A stretch of DNA of 64,000 nucleotides from Uloborus plumipes. Lineage: Eukaryota; Arthropoda; Arachnida; Araneae; Uloboridae. Positions 34,745 to 46,895 of the stretch are shown here, piece after piece. A program made the position numbers and the translations under genes. How positions within the stretch are numbered: the first letter of the stretch is position 1; every line of letters begins with the position of its first letter. Location of the stretch: NCBI GenBank assembly GCA_038373865.1, contig JAXGGA010003379.1, forward strand, positions 39,844 through 103,843, in the 5' to 3' direction. A model generated the notes under the pieces. The model saw nothing but the letters and a program-made list of their open reading frames with translations. It was not told the origin of the DNA and searched no databases.

Positions 34745-35556
34745 TCTGACAAGGGGACCTTACAGGTTGTCACTCACCGATTTTGATGAGTTTTATATAT
34801 TATGTGGGAGGACCCACCCTAAGTATTTTAGCAAAAGGATATTCCCCAATGCGCCTTAGTTTCCGAGACATAACGATCTAAAGTTCAGCTCGAAGTTATT
34901 ATAGAGTTTTTAGAAAATATGCGCGCTGTTCATTGGCATTATGTTTTGTTTGTTTTTATGACAAATACCATCCGCAACATTGTTCCGATGCAGTCGATGA
35001 AAGTTCCGAGACAGTAGATCAAAGCGATAGCGAGTAAGAAACATGTATATTTTGTAATTAGGAATAATTATATTATATTCAATTTATATTTTATGTAATT
35101 CATGTTGCATATATAATAAAAATAATATTAAAATTCATCCCATTAATTTGTTCTGCGTTAAATATGAATTAACAATATTAATAATTGAAAAAATAAATTT
35201 ATTTTTAAATGAATAAATAAATAAAATAAAAATGAATAATTAAACGATTTTCCATAAACTATCGAATTTATTTCGATTTTAAAGAAAAAATTTCGTCACG
35301 GGACTCGATCCCCAGACCTCCAGCGGTCGGAATGGGGAACCTTGCTCACTGGGTTACGGCCGCTGTTGTGACCATTGCTCAACCGTACCTCTATAATAAC
35401 TTCGAGCTGAACTTTGGATCGTTATATCTCGAAACTAAGGCGCATTGGGAAATATACTTTTGCTAAAATACTTTTGCTAAAATACTATACCCTCTACATA
35501 ATATATAAAACTCATCAAAATCGGTGAGGGACAACCTGTAAGGTCCCCTTGTGAGA
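34745..35556. mobile_element. Fold-back element with tRNA-like arm, copy 1
   Basis: The left arm starts TCTGACAAGGGGACCTTACA and the right arm ends with its inverse (TGTAAGGTCCCCTTGTGAGA). The arms stay complementary for about 165 bp, through CTTAGTTTCCGAGACATAAC and AGCTCGAAGTTATTATAGAG. The right arm continues into a tRNA-like module (35,296-35,363) that the left arm has lost. The centre is AT-rich. It is inserted in the Tigger-like element. Copy 2 lies at 62,224. Confidence 0.75.
35296..35363 (-). repeat. tRNA-like module in the fold-back arm
   Basis: On the minus strand TAACCCAGTGAGCAAGG resembles a polymerase III A box and GGATCGAGTCC matches the B box GGTTCGANNCC at all but one position, with tRNA-like spacing. 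The flanks do not pair as a full acceptor stem, so it is tRNA-derived rather than a tRNA gene. Confidence 0.6.
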
Positions 35557-35892
35557 TAGATTCCTTCCCATTTTTTTTTCTTAACATTTCTTACACGCAA
35601 GAGTGCGGTGTACTTCATCCAATACATTATTTTACTTGGGCGTCAGCATAAGTACCACTTCTTTATAGATTTCATATGTTTGAGAACCTCAAATACAAAT
35701 AATTTTTAATGCTGTACCTATCGTCACTGTTTGTACATATCACGTTTTAAGTGTAATGCAATTATTTTTAATCAAAAGACATTTTTTGTCTTCTTTACCC
35801 CTTATTTTATGCTTGTTTCTGATCATCCGTGATTTTCGTTATCCGCGATACCCGTGCCACCCAATTCCGCGGATAATCGGGAGTGTACTGTA

Positions 35893-37240
35893 TTCAAAAA
35901 TACCTTACCTTATACTCTAAAAAAGTAGAATTATACTGCAGTTTTACGCTAGAAAGCGAAAAAAGTAAATCATCAGTGTCGTTTTTCTAGAAATGTCAAC
36001 CGATTTATCATGTAACCAATAAGATGACGGGCTAATTTAATTGTTTGAAAAAAACTTCAGAACAGCAATAATATCACAGGAGAATAAAGCTAACTCTACT
36101 GTTTGCTTAAAAATGTACACTAACGACATTTTGTATTTCAAAGAGACATTTAAAACTGTTTCAAATAATAAATTTATCATAATATGTCAAATTAAATTAA
36201 AGTCATAGAACCAAACAGCGTTGTAAAAGACATTTAAAAGCGTTGTTCAGTATTATCAATCTTATTTACTTTCTAAAATGAATCATAGCCTCATTTGAGT
36301 TATTTTTATACTTTCAGTGCAATTATTATTAGATAATGAATAGATGAAATACTGACAGATACAGCTTTCTAAATCTTATGGCTAAAAACATTCAATTGTC
36401 TTCTATGAAATGCACTTCAACAAACCACGCTCATAAATGAATGTCTAAGATGTCTTTATTAATCCCACTTTTTACTTTCCTTTATTCATTGCAGCTTTGC
36501 TGCTTCATAGCTAAATGGTTAAATTAATGAAAATAAAAATTTTCTCCGTATTCTTCGATCTAGGCTCCAATTTCTACATTTAACTTCATCTACATCTTAT
36601 TCATCTACGTATTTTCGGAGTTCTTTTTCAAAATGTTTTGTCTTTTCATGCTGTAAAAGAAATAATTTTCATCGGCGGAGATTTAGAATGAAGAATTGAA
36701 GTGAAGAAAGTATTCTTAATAAAAGAGCAATGCAGGTGAATTATTTTGCTAATTCCTCTCAGAGAAACGATTGCAGTTTCAACGAAACGAATTATGCTAT
36801 ACTTTCCACTCTTTGTTTTATTAAACTTATATCTGCACATTTTTATACTCAATTATCGCATGAAAACCGTTTGAGAAAGAAAGTACAAAAGTGAAATTGT
36901 GGATTTATATTGATTCCATGTAACCCAATTAGGGCATTTATGATGTTTCCTTGGGTGTGTGGTTGGAATCATATCGATTACAATAACTAAATTAAATCAT
37001 CGTTACGCAAACTGAATATTCAACCACCAAAAATGTGTACATTTTCCTCCACGATTAAATTTTCCTTATTCTTTACGTCAATTAACAAACTTACCATTTC
37101 TTTTAAGAGTAATATTTCCGTTAGAAGTAAAAAATATAAACTTCAAAATGCCTATTCAAGTGTATTTTGTGTCTGATTTCATATTAAGCACGCTTTGTAG
37201 TGATAGTTTTTTTATATACAGATTTCGAATAAATTTCACA
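35893..37240. other. AT-rich DNA, no gene seen
   Basis: About 1.35 kb with no recognised repeat or coding signature. A 68-codon minus frame at 36,646-36,852 has no family match. Confidence 0.5.
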
Positions 37241-37413
<173 letters not shown>

Positions 37414-38404
37414 TTTAGATATTAAAAGAAGCTTAAATATAACTGCCTACTGAAGCATTTACCGTTAAAAGACAACAAACAAATAAAAAAAAAGTTTTAA
37501 TGCTCACTAACAAACAATGAGAACGGTCCATATCCTTTCAATTAACTATTGCTGCCACTTAAACATTTTATTAATAAACAATAATTTGCCATTTTATAGC
37601 AAAAATTAAGTAATGAGGTGAAGATTTCTCATAACCCATATAAGTACGATGATACCTTTTCGTTTTTCGCTGTAATAAGGAAATAACATATCACTAACAA
37701 CCCAAGACTTGAACTACTTTTTTTTCTTATTTATTTATCTATTTTTTAAATTCATTTATTTTTTTTATTTTATTTATTTATTTATTTTATTTTATTTATT
37801 CATTTTTTTCATTTATTTATTTATTTATTTTTTTTTTTTTCTGTTTTAATATATGACTATAATACAATTTTTAACAAATTCTTACTTCCTTGCGGGTAAA
37901 GTTAAAAGTACTTTTAAGAAAAAGAAAAAATACCTTAGTCAATAAATAAAGCTCTTAAATTACCATGGTTCTTCTTGAAAAGAGCAATGTCCTAAAGGAT
38001 GTAACAAAAAAATTTCATCACTGAAGTCGATGTTTATAAGCTACTCCAATGGATGAATCTCGGTTATTCTCCTAAAAGGGACAATGACAGAACTTCATCA
38101 ATTGAAGACGAATTCTACTAACTCTTTTGTTCTGAAGGAGAATGATAACGAAATATCACTACTGAAACTGAAGTCTTCTCTTATGCTCCAAAAACGGCAA
38201 TATAGGAATTTATTTCTGAAATTGTGAAATCTACCAATTCTTGTAGAAGCTATAACGAGCTCTAAAAGCATACGTGTGTCTCAGCTTTTAGTTATTTATA
38301 TATAAGTTTCATTAACTCAGAAAAAGTGTTTTGTCATTTTTTAACGTGATGTATTTTAGTGTAATGAATTAAAATGCCGTAATTTTGATTTTTTTTTTAA
38401 CTTA
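37414..38404. other. AT-rich DNA with a TTTA tract
   Basis: A TTTA/TTTATT tract spans about 37,720-37,842. The rest is unique AT-rich sequence with no gene seen. Confidence 0.6.
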
Positions 38405-38642
38405 TGGGTCATGCCACGAAATCGCCGTCATTTTGTTCCACAAGTGACGCTCATATATTCCACTAAAAAGTAGTAATTTTAAAAGACAAGGAGCAAGTTT
38501 TTTATATAAGAAATCGCACTCTGGTTTGTGATTTCTTAAACAACCAAATTTCGTTCGTTATGCTTTTAAAATCACTACTTTTTGATGAAATGCATGAGAA
38601 TCACGCACTGGAGAAAATGGTGGCTTTTTCGTAGAATAGTCC
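38405..38642. mobile_element. Fold-back MITE
   Basis: Arms of about 90 bp are imperfectly inverted (AAAAAGTAGTAATTTTAAAA near 38,465 faces TTTTAAAATCACTACTTTTT near 38,563), around a central hairpin AAGAAATCGCAC...GTGATTTCTT. Outer ends include ATGCCACGAAA versus TTTCGTAGAAT. Superfamily unassigned. Confidence 0.6.
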
Positions 38643-38993
38643 TTATTAGCTACGTTATCGGATTTTATCGTGTTAGACAATTATATTATCTTAATAGGAT
38701 TTTTCTTTAAACGTTAATGCATGTAAACCAATATCATACAGCTAGAAAGTTTTTAATAAGAAATTTAAATTGTACTTGAAAGATTCAGAACATGGTAAGC
38801 AATGTACACGACATAAAAAAAATTCAAAAATTTGCTTTTAAAACATTCTGAAATTAGCATAAAGAACATGGTACATGACGCCATTTTGTAAAATATCAAA
38901 ACAAGAAAGATTGGCTGCTTAGAATTGAACAATGTTGATTCTACACAGATTCAAACTAGTTTAAAATATCGAAACAAGGACTTGGATCAATTG

Positions 38994-39347
38994 ACGGAAT
39001 GCATCGATTAATTGGCCATATTCTGCCACTTAGACGATTAATTGGTAGATTTTTTCTAAGAATTATTTTTTAACATACCTTCAACAAGAGAAACTGATGA
39101 ATAAATTTATTAAGATTAAATAAATTTAATTTTCTACGAGGATTACTCTAACATGTAGTATGAAAGTGTACATATTAAAAACAAACCAAATAGTTCAGAA
39201 AGTGCGCATAACTGAATGTAAAGATTTTTTTTAAAATTAATTAATTAAAAAAATTAAAATCGTCTCTCAGAAATAAATTAGTAACTATTTGTAAAAGAAA
39301 TTGTAAATTAATCGGTAATTGGCCAATTGCTTATCGGTGCATCCGTA
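38994..39347. mobile_element. Decayed copy of the hAT MITE at 19,563
   Basis: GAATGCATCGATTAATTGGC at the left and GCTTATCGGTGCATCCGTA at the right correspond to the ends of the 19.6-kb element, including CGGTAATTGGCCAATT. The target duplication is not visible. Confidence 0.55.
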
Positions 39348-39499
39348 ATAAACTGTATTCTAAATCAGCCATTTGTAACTCTTCAACCCTAAAACTCTCT
39401 AGATCACTTGAATATTCAAAGTACATAAATTCATCGAGTAATATATATCCGGGGAAAAAATCAAATTTTAATTTCTCAAATGCAAATTTTTTCTCAAAC

Positions 39500-41410
39500 G
39501 GAAATTAATAAGATGAGCTCTCGCGTAGTCAGCAGTGGGCCATTTGAGTGATTCTTGAAATTACCTCAGAGCTGTGGCCATGGATCCCAAAAGTGCATGA
39601 TGGGAAATTGCTCCATCCGGGCATGGCCTTTCCCAAAATCTTTTCCTAGCATCTTCAATTCCCCTGTTTTGATTCTTTTTTTTTTCTTTCTTCATTTTTT
39701 TTATTTTTCTTTCGCTTTCCTGGAATATTTTCTTCCCATCAGTTGTGGATCCCTTCGGAGGAATTAAGACGAGATTAACAGGATTTCGTTTTTTCTTTCG
39801 CTTCTTTCATCTCTGCGGCTCTCGTTTTTTCTACATTTTTCTGGCAGTTTTGCTGCTTTTTTTAAAGGATTCTCTCGGTTTTTCATCTGAAAACATAAGC
39901 ACTCGCATATATCTACAAATGTATGTTTATACAGGAATTTGGGATAGTTCAGTTGAATTATAATTTATTTTACATTGTGCTGCTTTTATTTCCTTAATTA
40001 CGAGTACCTGGTTTACTTTACAATGGCCATGGTTTTTATTGCTTATCCGCAGTCAATTTTTACCTTATTAACCTTCACGGCCAAACAATCTTTATATTTT
40101 CACTATTAAAGTTTATTTTTAATTTCGTTTTTTCGTTCACTTCTTTCATCTCTCAGTCTGTGGCAGTTTCGGTACTTTCTTTTAAAGGGTCTCAGTTTTT
40201 CGTCTAAAAACACACGACATCACACATGTCTATAAATGCATGTTTTGAAAGAATATGAGGTAGTTCATGTTGAGTTATATGCTATTTATTTTACATTGTG
40301 CTACTTTTACTTTTTTAATTGTCTTGATAAGAAAAAAACCATGGTTTTTATCATTTCACTTCAAAAAAATTTTACCCTAAAAACAAATAAAACTACGTTA
40401 AAAAGAACAAATGCGCAGAAGCACTTCAGACAGGCATTTCGGAATTTCGAGGAACGCCTTTTTAATGCTCAAAATGTTAGCTCATGAATGTAACAGATGT
40501 TTTTATATCCATAAACTCACATTTTGTGCTTTGAAAAAATCATTTAGTAATCCTCATTCTTGAAAACAACTCTTGAAAACTTAATTTTGCTGCTTATTAA
40601 ATCAGCAAAGCGATTTTTTCATTGGTATATGAACTCGACCTACGTTAAGTTCAAATTATATACTTAGAAAAAAATTAAGAATCTTTTTTATATTGAAAAG
40701 CAATTACGGTCGAGCCCGCTTAATGGAATCGCAACTTTTCCACGAAAAAATAGTCTAATAAGCGGGATATTTTATTATCCGGGATCAAAATAATGTATTA
40801 TAGCGGTTTGGTACGTTGAAAATGTATTATATTAAGCGGAATATTCTTTTAACCGATATTCTAATAAACGGGCTCGACTGTACTAAACAGAAGTGTTGAA
40901 ATCATTATTTGATAGGTAAAGTGCAATAGTATTACATGAAATTTTATTTTTAAACATGAAATAAATAGCAAAATTTAGAGAAATCAAAATTTAAAAAACA
41001 TATCAATTATACCGGTCTAATCTTCGATCAACAAGAATAGTATTAAATGCAAGGCATCCATTGTCAGTTTTCCTAAAACTGTAGGATAAGAAACTACTTC
41101 ATTCAGCAGTTCACGCTGCCTGACGTACGTTTCTTGTTTTTCTGTTTCGCTTGTTTTCGCTTTTTTCTCCGCTCTCAATCTCCAGAACGGTTTTTTTTTC
41201 TCCCAGCCAACCTTCGATCCCTTTGGTAGAATCACGGCGAGATTAACAGAATTTCCAGTCTTTTACCATTTCTTTTATTCTCTAGTTTCTGCTCATTTAT
41301 ATTTTTTAGAAGAGCTGCTTTTTACCGAAAAAAAATCTCTTAAGGTTTTTTTTCCCAGAGTCATGGTGTGCTATTTACGACATTTGCTGGAAACAAGAAT
41401 GCGAATGAGT
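39500..41410 (+). repeat. Imperfect tandem duplications (three related units)
   Basis: The 39,786-40,000 unit (TTCGTTTTTTCTTTCGCTTC ... TTTACATTGTGCTGCTTTTA) recurs at about 40,122-40,320 (TTTACATTGTGCTACTTTTA). A third relative from about 41,210 shares GATCCCTT(C/T)GG(A/T)-(A)GAAT...ACG(A/G)CGAGATTAACAG. Units are separated by 340 and about 1,100 bp. A Tigger MITE (40,705-40,882) sits between the second and third. Moderate confidence because the T-rich composition inflates similarity. Confidence 0.5.
40705..40882. mobile_element. pogo/Tigger MITE
   Basis: TACGGTCGAGCCCGCTTAAT at the left is inverted by AATAAACGGGCTCGACTGTA at the right, with TA tips. The 178-bp body is AT-rich with AAGCGG(G/A)ATAT motifs at both sides. 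A second copy lies at 43,233. Confidence 0.75.
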
Positions 41411-41649
41411 AAACTAAATGTACAGCTAAATGAGATTTTCGTGCGTAATTGATGTAGTTATAATTAATAGCAGCAGTAAAAATACTGCGTTTATGCACCC
41501 AAGAAATATATACAATAGCCTTCCCCTTTATTTTGCTATTGAGAACTTATAACGCTATGTAATGATGGTGGAACCTGCACTAGATTGCTGATTAGGTGCA
41601 TTGCATTGCTGACTCAAATATAGAGCCTTCCATATTCTACACTTTAAAT
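41411..41649. other. AT-rich DNA, no gene seen
   Basis: Nothing recognised. Confidence 0.45.
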
Positions 41650-41995
41650 CAGGGGCGCCCGATCTTTTCTCACCCGGGAACCATACTTCATGTTAACATG
41701 ATTCTCACGGGCTGGGAAACATATATATATATTTTTTTTTTATGTTTAAAAAAAATTCTGAATAACATGAAAAAAAATGGAAAAGTTACAAAAATTAAAA
41801 ACTAAGATTTGTTTTCAACATTACTTGATGCTTATTTCATTAGTTGCTTTCGCTTTCGAGAGGCTATTTTTGAAAATTTGTCAATAGATTCATGATATTC
41901 GGACAAATCGTAGGCTTCAATTTTAACATTGAACAAAAAAAACGGGCGAATTCGCAGGCTGCATGTGGAACACGGACGTGAGTTGGGCACCATAG
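41650..41995. mobile_element. hAT-like MITE
   Basis: CAGGGGCGCCCGATCTTTTC at the left and GTGAGTTGGGCACCATAG at the right are imperfect inverts of the CAGGGGTGCCCAACC type seen at hAT/Charlie-like ends. CTTTAAAT and CCTTAATG flank it, an imperfect 8-bp match. No transposase. Confidence 0.55.
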
Positions 41996-42715
41996 CCTTA
42001 ATGAGATCCTCATGTAAAATTGAAATGGAATTAAAGAAACAGATTTAGCTACCCATATAGCTTTAAAACATTTATCATTGCATGCCCCTTAAAGCAATAT
42101 TAATTCGTATGATTTTAAAAGAACTAGATTTCAGAAACCGTGTCTTCCTTTAACCTTTTTAACAAAAACCGATATCGTCTAATATAATGCTGAATACAGC
42201 AATCATGAGCTCTGAGTCTTGTTCGGAGAAACTACATTGTACGAAGGTAAGTCTTAGTTTGTTATTGCATGGTGTCAAGCTTTACTGGAATAGTTTTCTT
42301 TAATTTCTTCGCCACATTCACCCTTCAATTCAGTTTAATTAGGAAAGAAATATATTTTGGTCTTATTTTTTTAAAAAATAAAAAAGTACCGTTCTCAAAC
42401 TTGCAAATACTCTTGACCAATACTGTGCAGTTAAAGTGGTCACATGTGCGTGAAGTGCAGAAGATAGTCAATTAAAAAGGTAGTACTTACTCCTACTTAT
42501 TACTCAGCGTCATTGAAATTTTTTGCGAAGTATTTGAAATAGATGTGCTCAAATTGAGAAGGAAAATTTTTAATTTATTGAAGAACTTTTGCTTTGGGGG
42601 TCGATTGGTCAAGTAGCCTAGGTGAGGCTAAGCATATATCGTGCTAAAGCTGAAGAGTCGTTGGACTACAGTGCAACAACAAGATGGTTTATAATACCAT
42701 TAATTTTTACTAGTG
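41996..42715. other. AT-rich DNA, no gene seen
   Basis: A 68-codon plus frame at 42,269-42,475 has no recognised domain. Nothing else is seen. Confidence 0.45.
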
Positions 42716-42850
42716 TAGTTGACTCGGTGGCTCAGGGGTTCGCCTCGAAAGCAAGAAGCCACAGGTTGATTGATTCCCGCTGGTGCCCTGGATGTTATTT
42801 CCTCGAACTGTAAGTATCTCTCGTGTTGTCTTAAATGTTAATAAAAAATG
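42716..42850 (+). repeat. tRNA-derived SINE, copy 2
   Basis: GGTGGCTCAGGGGTTCG fits an A box and AGGTTGATTGATTCC (42,763-42,777) a B box with a small insertion. The CCTCGAAAGCAAGA stretch, GTGCCCTGGATGTTATTTCC and the tail ending TTAATAAAAAATG match the SINE at 28,489. Confidence 0.65.
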
Positions 42851-43232
42851 CAATGAAACTCCAAATCTTCATAGTAACTACTGATTAACTATGACACGAC
42901 TGCAACAACATTAAATATTGCAATGGTTTTTAGAACCACCTTAATTTTCGAAACATAACATTATCGCCACGCTATTGACAATTTGGGTAAAATCTGGTTG
43001 TGACTGCAGAAGCGGATGTCTTTTTCTTATATTACAAGGTTTCCAAATTTAGCAATGTGTTATGACGTAAAAACTTTTGACTCAACCTTGTAAAATAGCC
43101 CCCTTATGTTTTCCGAAACATGAATTTCAAGCTCGTGTTAAAAGGTGTGATATAATTGCGTAAAATAATTATATAAACTAAGGCAAAAATACAAAGAGTA
43201 CCAACTTTAAATACATTCAAACCATAACATGT

Positions 43233-43382
43233 CAGTCAAAAGAATACCCGCTTAATATAATACATTTTCAATGTACCAAACCGGTGTAATGTATTATTTT
43301 GATATTGGATAATAGAATATCCCACTTATTAAAATGTTTTTTCTTGGAAAAATGAATATTCCATTAAGTGGGCTCGACTGTA
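43233..43382. mobile_element. pogo/Tigger MITE, second copy
   Basis: The right end CATTAAGTGGGCTCGACTGT and the internal TTCAATGTACCAAACCG match the element at 40,705 in the opposite orientation. The left end is partly eroded (CAGTCAAAAGAATACCCGC). Confidence 0.65.
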
Positions 43383-44415
43383 ATTGCACTTTTGCCTTTA
43401 ATTTTCTTGATAAAATTATAATTGATTACTGCAATTATTTTTATAACTAAATACTATTCAAATAATAAAGAAACGACGCTTTAAATGTAAGTTTATTTTA
43501 TAAACAAAGTATAAGCATATTTCTTTCGAATTGAGTCACAAAAGCATGTTATCTTAAACTCTTGATCAATCCAGCATCTTTAATAAAAAGTTTTCCCATT
43601 TTTTTCAGTGCATAACAGAAAAAAAAGAAAGCAAAATTTTCAAAAATGTAGCCAATTATCACAATCGTTATCATTTTCCACACTACGTAATAACACATAC
43701 GTCATGCCAGCCCTTAATCAAGTAACGATGATTGAAAAAAGTTTATTTTACAAATTTCAATGTTTCGAATTTATTTACACTAAATGGAGAAAATGCCATC
43801 AGAAATATCTGAAGCAGACGGGGAAAGGAAAAGTAAATCGGCGAGAAATGCCCAATGCCAAAACTCAAAGACCCTAATTGTTAGATTATTCTCATTATGT
43901 TTTGAGAACAATGAATTGTTTAACTGAGCCTTTTGTAATCGGATTTGTAACGATGAATCTTCATTGGAGAGCGAAAGTTAATTTGAGCTAATTAATGTGA
44001 AAAGTTCTTAATTGTCTGGTGGTTTCTTCAATTTTCAGCTTATGAAGTATTTCTGAAGTGAAAGTAATTTAAGTCGTTCCGGTGAGGGGAGCTACGTAAT
44101 TGTTCACTTTTTGGGTTTATCCAAATATCGTCTGCTACAAAAGAATGTTGGAATTTAAATGAAATTTTGTTTTTAATAATTTCCGATCGATTAATTTTAA
44201 CGAATTTTACTCTTAACATAAAAATAGCTCAAACAAAACTCAGTCATCCATTTTCTCTGGTTTTTTTTTTTTTTTTTTCTCATTTAGCTTGCATAAATAG
44301 GAAATATTTTCGCACCGTTTATTGCTATTGAATTTCAAACCAGATATTTAAGTTAGATATCATTTTTGCTTCGCTTAATGGTTGAAAAGGAAGAGAAGCG
44401 TCAATATTAGTAATA
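43383..44415. other. Unique DNA, no gene seen
   Basis: The 43,860-44,120 part is complex and non-repetitive with homeodomain-like TAATTA cores (CTAATTAATG near 43,990). An 89-codon plus frame (43,608-43,877) is basic but unrecognised. A T-run lies at 44,261-44,278. It could include regulatory DNA; unproven. Confidence 0.4.
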
Positions 44416-44853
44416 CACTGTACAAAATTATTGTTGTTTTTACAGTATAATACAGTTTATTTATAGTAATAAACTGTAAAAATTGCTAATTTTACAGTAA
44501 TAAACTGTAAAAATTGCTAATTTTACAGTAATAAACTGTAAAAATTGCTAATTTTACAGTAATAAACTAAAATTGCCACTTTTAGAGTACAAAACTGTAA
44601 AATTGCTAATTTAACAAATGATTACCGTGCATTTTGCAGTTTTAAACTGGAACCTCTGATGACAGTATTACACTGTTGTTTTTACAGTATAATACAGCCA
44701 AATTTTACGACAATAAACTTTAAATTACTAACTTTACAGTAAGAAACTAAAATTGCTAGTTTTACAGTTTATTACTCTGTATTTTACAGTTTTAAATTGG
44801 AGCCTCGATTACCAGTACTGTACTATAAAAACAACAGTTCATTTTTTGCAGTG
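44416..44853 (+). repeat. Hairpin-array repeat family, copy F (longest, with unit amplification)
   Basis: CACTGTACAAAATTATTG at the left and GTTCATTTTTTGCAGTG at the right. Between about 44,465 and 44,570 a 31-bp unit (AGTAATAAACTGTAAAAATT plus GCTAATTTTAC) is repeated three times without change, showing recent local expansion of the hairpin unit. The body is doubled as in copies C and E. Confidence 0.8.
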
Positions 44854-45523
44854 CAGAAAAGAAAATTACGGGTCTTTTGATAAGCATAGCATCTCCTCTT
44901 ATAGTGTTCTTTTTATAAAATATCTAATTAAACTTACATAAAAACATTCGAAAGTACGGATCTACAGCATAAATACAACACCGTTTGTGCATTTTTACAT
45001 TAATCCTTGATGTATTTTGCTAGAATCTAATCAACAAAGTGATGTTTTTGAAGCAAAAATAATTTAGAAGAATGAATAATACGTTAAGTAACTTTTGTAG
45101 TTATGTAAGCAAATTGTCCTTTTGAGATTTTAAGCACAATTCTCTTACTATTTCCTAAACATCTTGCAAGTTGTAAGCTTTTAAACATTCTTTTATGCAA
45201 TTTTACAAATTCTGTCAATTGATTAGTTTAATCCCCCCCCCTCCGCCCCATGTTAAAGCAAATGAATATCCATTGTTTTCATAATGTTTACTGTTTCCGG
45301 TAACTGAAGTAAGCTCTAAAAAGCTCTGCTATTTACAGAAATTACCTTATCCGCAGGTCATTCCATACAAAGCAAACTTGCCCAGAACTGCAACAAACAA
45401 ATAAAGTAAGATTTTGTCTAAAAATAATAAAGAAAAATGCATCATCAGTTATTAATTAACATGCATTATTTACTTCAGAAATCAAAAGGTGACTGAATAA
45501 AGTATGCTTTCATGTTGCGTACA
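44854..45523. other. AT-rich DNA, no gene seen
   Basis: Nothing recognised. A C-run lies at 45,233-45,241. Confidence 0.5.
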
Positions 45524-45559
45524 CACTGTAAAAAATGATGGTTGTTTTCACAGTATAAT
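45524..45559 (+). repeat. Terminal fragment of the hairpin-array family
   Basis: CACTGTAAAAAATGATGGTT followed by GTTTTCACAGTATAAT is the family's left end only. The rest of the element is missing. Confidence 0.7.
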
Positions 45560-46112
45560 CGTCCAAGCGGTCCCAGACAGTATCAAACGAGCCTCAACAA
45601 TATCTTTTCAACCAGATCTGATATTCTTCAATATAATAAAATAAGTTCTGAGAAACTTTTATTTTTATCATGAGCATGTGATTGATAATTAACACTGGTG
45701 CTCTGAAAAGGAAAACTTGTATTGCCCTTACAAAATTTACTACTTAACCTAAAAATCAAATTTTTACTGAATTAAGTGGGGGGTGAGGGTTCTGGAGGAC
45801 ATATATAGCTCATAGCTCGGAGAAAGAACAACAAATAATCGTGTGTTGAATTGAACTAGTATTTTCAAATTGAAGTCTTTTTGGCATCAGCGTCTGAGAC
45901 AGTGACACGTCATTTGACAAACTTCAATAAGAATACATCTCAGCAAGATCTGATAGTTCAACAAGAAGTTTTAATAAGGTCCGACAAACTTTTGCTTTCA
46001 CTACCACATTATTTGATTTATAATTAAGACTGGCGTTAATTTTTTATCAGAGATTCATTGTCCTTATGAAATCAACCAGTAAACAGAGAAGACAAATTTT
46101 GACTAAATGAAG

Positions 46113-46114
<2 letters not shown>

Positions 46115-46143
<29 letters not shown>
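46115..46143. repeat. Poly-T tract
   Basis: About 29 consecutive T. Confidence 0.9.
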
Positions 46144-46146
<3 letters not shown>

Positions 46147-46335
46147 CGCAAAAGTGGTATCCATGTATTTGAATCAGGCGATGCTTTTAAAGAATTTTTT
46201 TTTAATATTTCCCGTTCTCAAATGACCATAAAACTTTCAATTTATTTAAAATAAGTTAGAAAGAATCACATGGTGACAATAATTCAATTTTATTAAAAAG
46301 TGCAGATACGACCTTAGTACTTAGCTAGGAAAACG
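46140..46335 (+). repeat. Dispersed repeat, second copy of 28,790-29,045
   Basis: AATATTTCCCGTTCTCAAAT followed by GACCATAAAACTTTC, and TTCAATTTTATTAAAAAGTG further on, match the 28.8-kb copy. The upstream portion is shortened and abuts a poly-T run. Confidence 0.55.
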
Positions 46336-46895
46336 AACAATCGTTTGTTAAATTGAACATTTTTAACAACTGAAATCTTCGTAGCATTACTGTCCCAGAA
46401 GACATAAGACGAACTTCAATAAGATATATTTCAGCAAGATATGGTATCCATATTATCAAGATATTTCGAAAAGACCTGATAAGCTGTGAAATGTCACTAG
46501 ATATAATTAGAAATTAAAAGGAGCAGGGAATAATATCATTTTGGATACTTCTAGAATAGCAGTAGGCAGTAAACATTTGATGAAGATATACATGCGTATA
46601 TATATATTTATTTTCCAAAATTAGTGCATACGAGAAGCATTTTTACTTACAGCTCTTAGAAACATTAGCATCACAATACGAAAATAAGTTCAGTCCAATA
46701 TCTCATTTCATAAAATTAAACACAGAGCTGGAAAAATTCATCACTAACTTTAACCTTCCCTTGCCATCTCCTTTACGCAGCCAGAGAGACCTTAAAAACA
46801 AAAGCAATAAATTCTGCTTGAGAAATTCCATTGCACCGGATGCCTTCGGCAAAAATAGCGTCGAGAACTTCATGTTAAAAAGAGGAGTGTTAAAA

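Larger units (their letters stand above)
34599..35892. mobile_element. Tigger-like element hosting a fold-back insertion
   Basis: TACAGTAAACTCTCGATTAT at the left is inverted by ATAATCGGGAGTGTACTGTA at the right, with TA at both tips. Subterminal repeats of TTATCCGCG recur at both ends. Removing the fold-back element at 34,745-35,556 leaves about 480 bp of host MITE with no transposase. Confidence 0.75.
45560..46520 (+). repeat. Imperfect tandem duplication (three diverged units)
   Basis: Units share the order CAGACAGT/GAGACAGT, CAAGATCTGATA or AAGATATGGTAT, and AAGAAGTTTTAATAAGGTCC-like sequence. Alignable starts are near 45,574, 45,895 and 46,400, and AATCGTGTGTTGAATTGAAC at 45,837 pairs with AATCGTTTGTTAAATTGAAC at 46,339. 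A poly-T run (46,115-46,143) and a copy of the 28.8-kb repeat (46,140-46,335) lie between units. Confidence 0.5.

Noticed and set aside
43608..43877. 89-codon basic open frame
   Set aside because: No recognisable domain, AT-rich codon use like the surrounding non-coding DNA, and no splice or repeat context supporting a gene.
44465..44570. Short regular repeats as a CRISPR-like array
   Set aside because: The units are contiguous without unique spacers and belong to a eukaryotic hairpin-array repeat.
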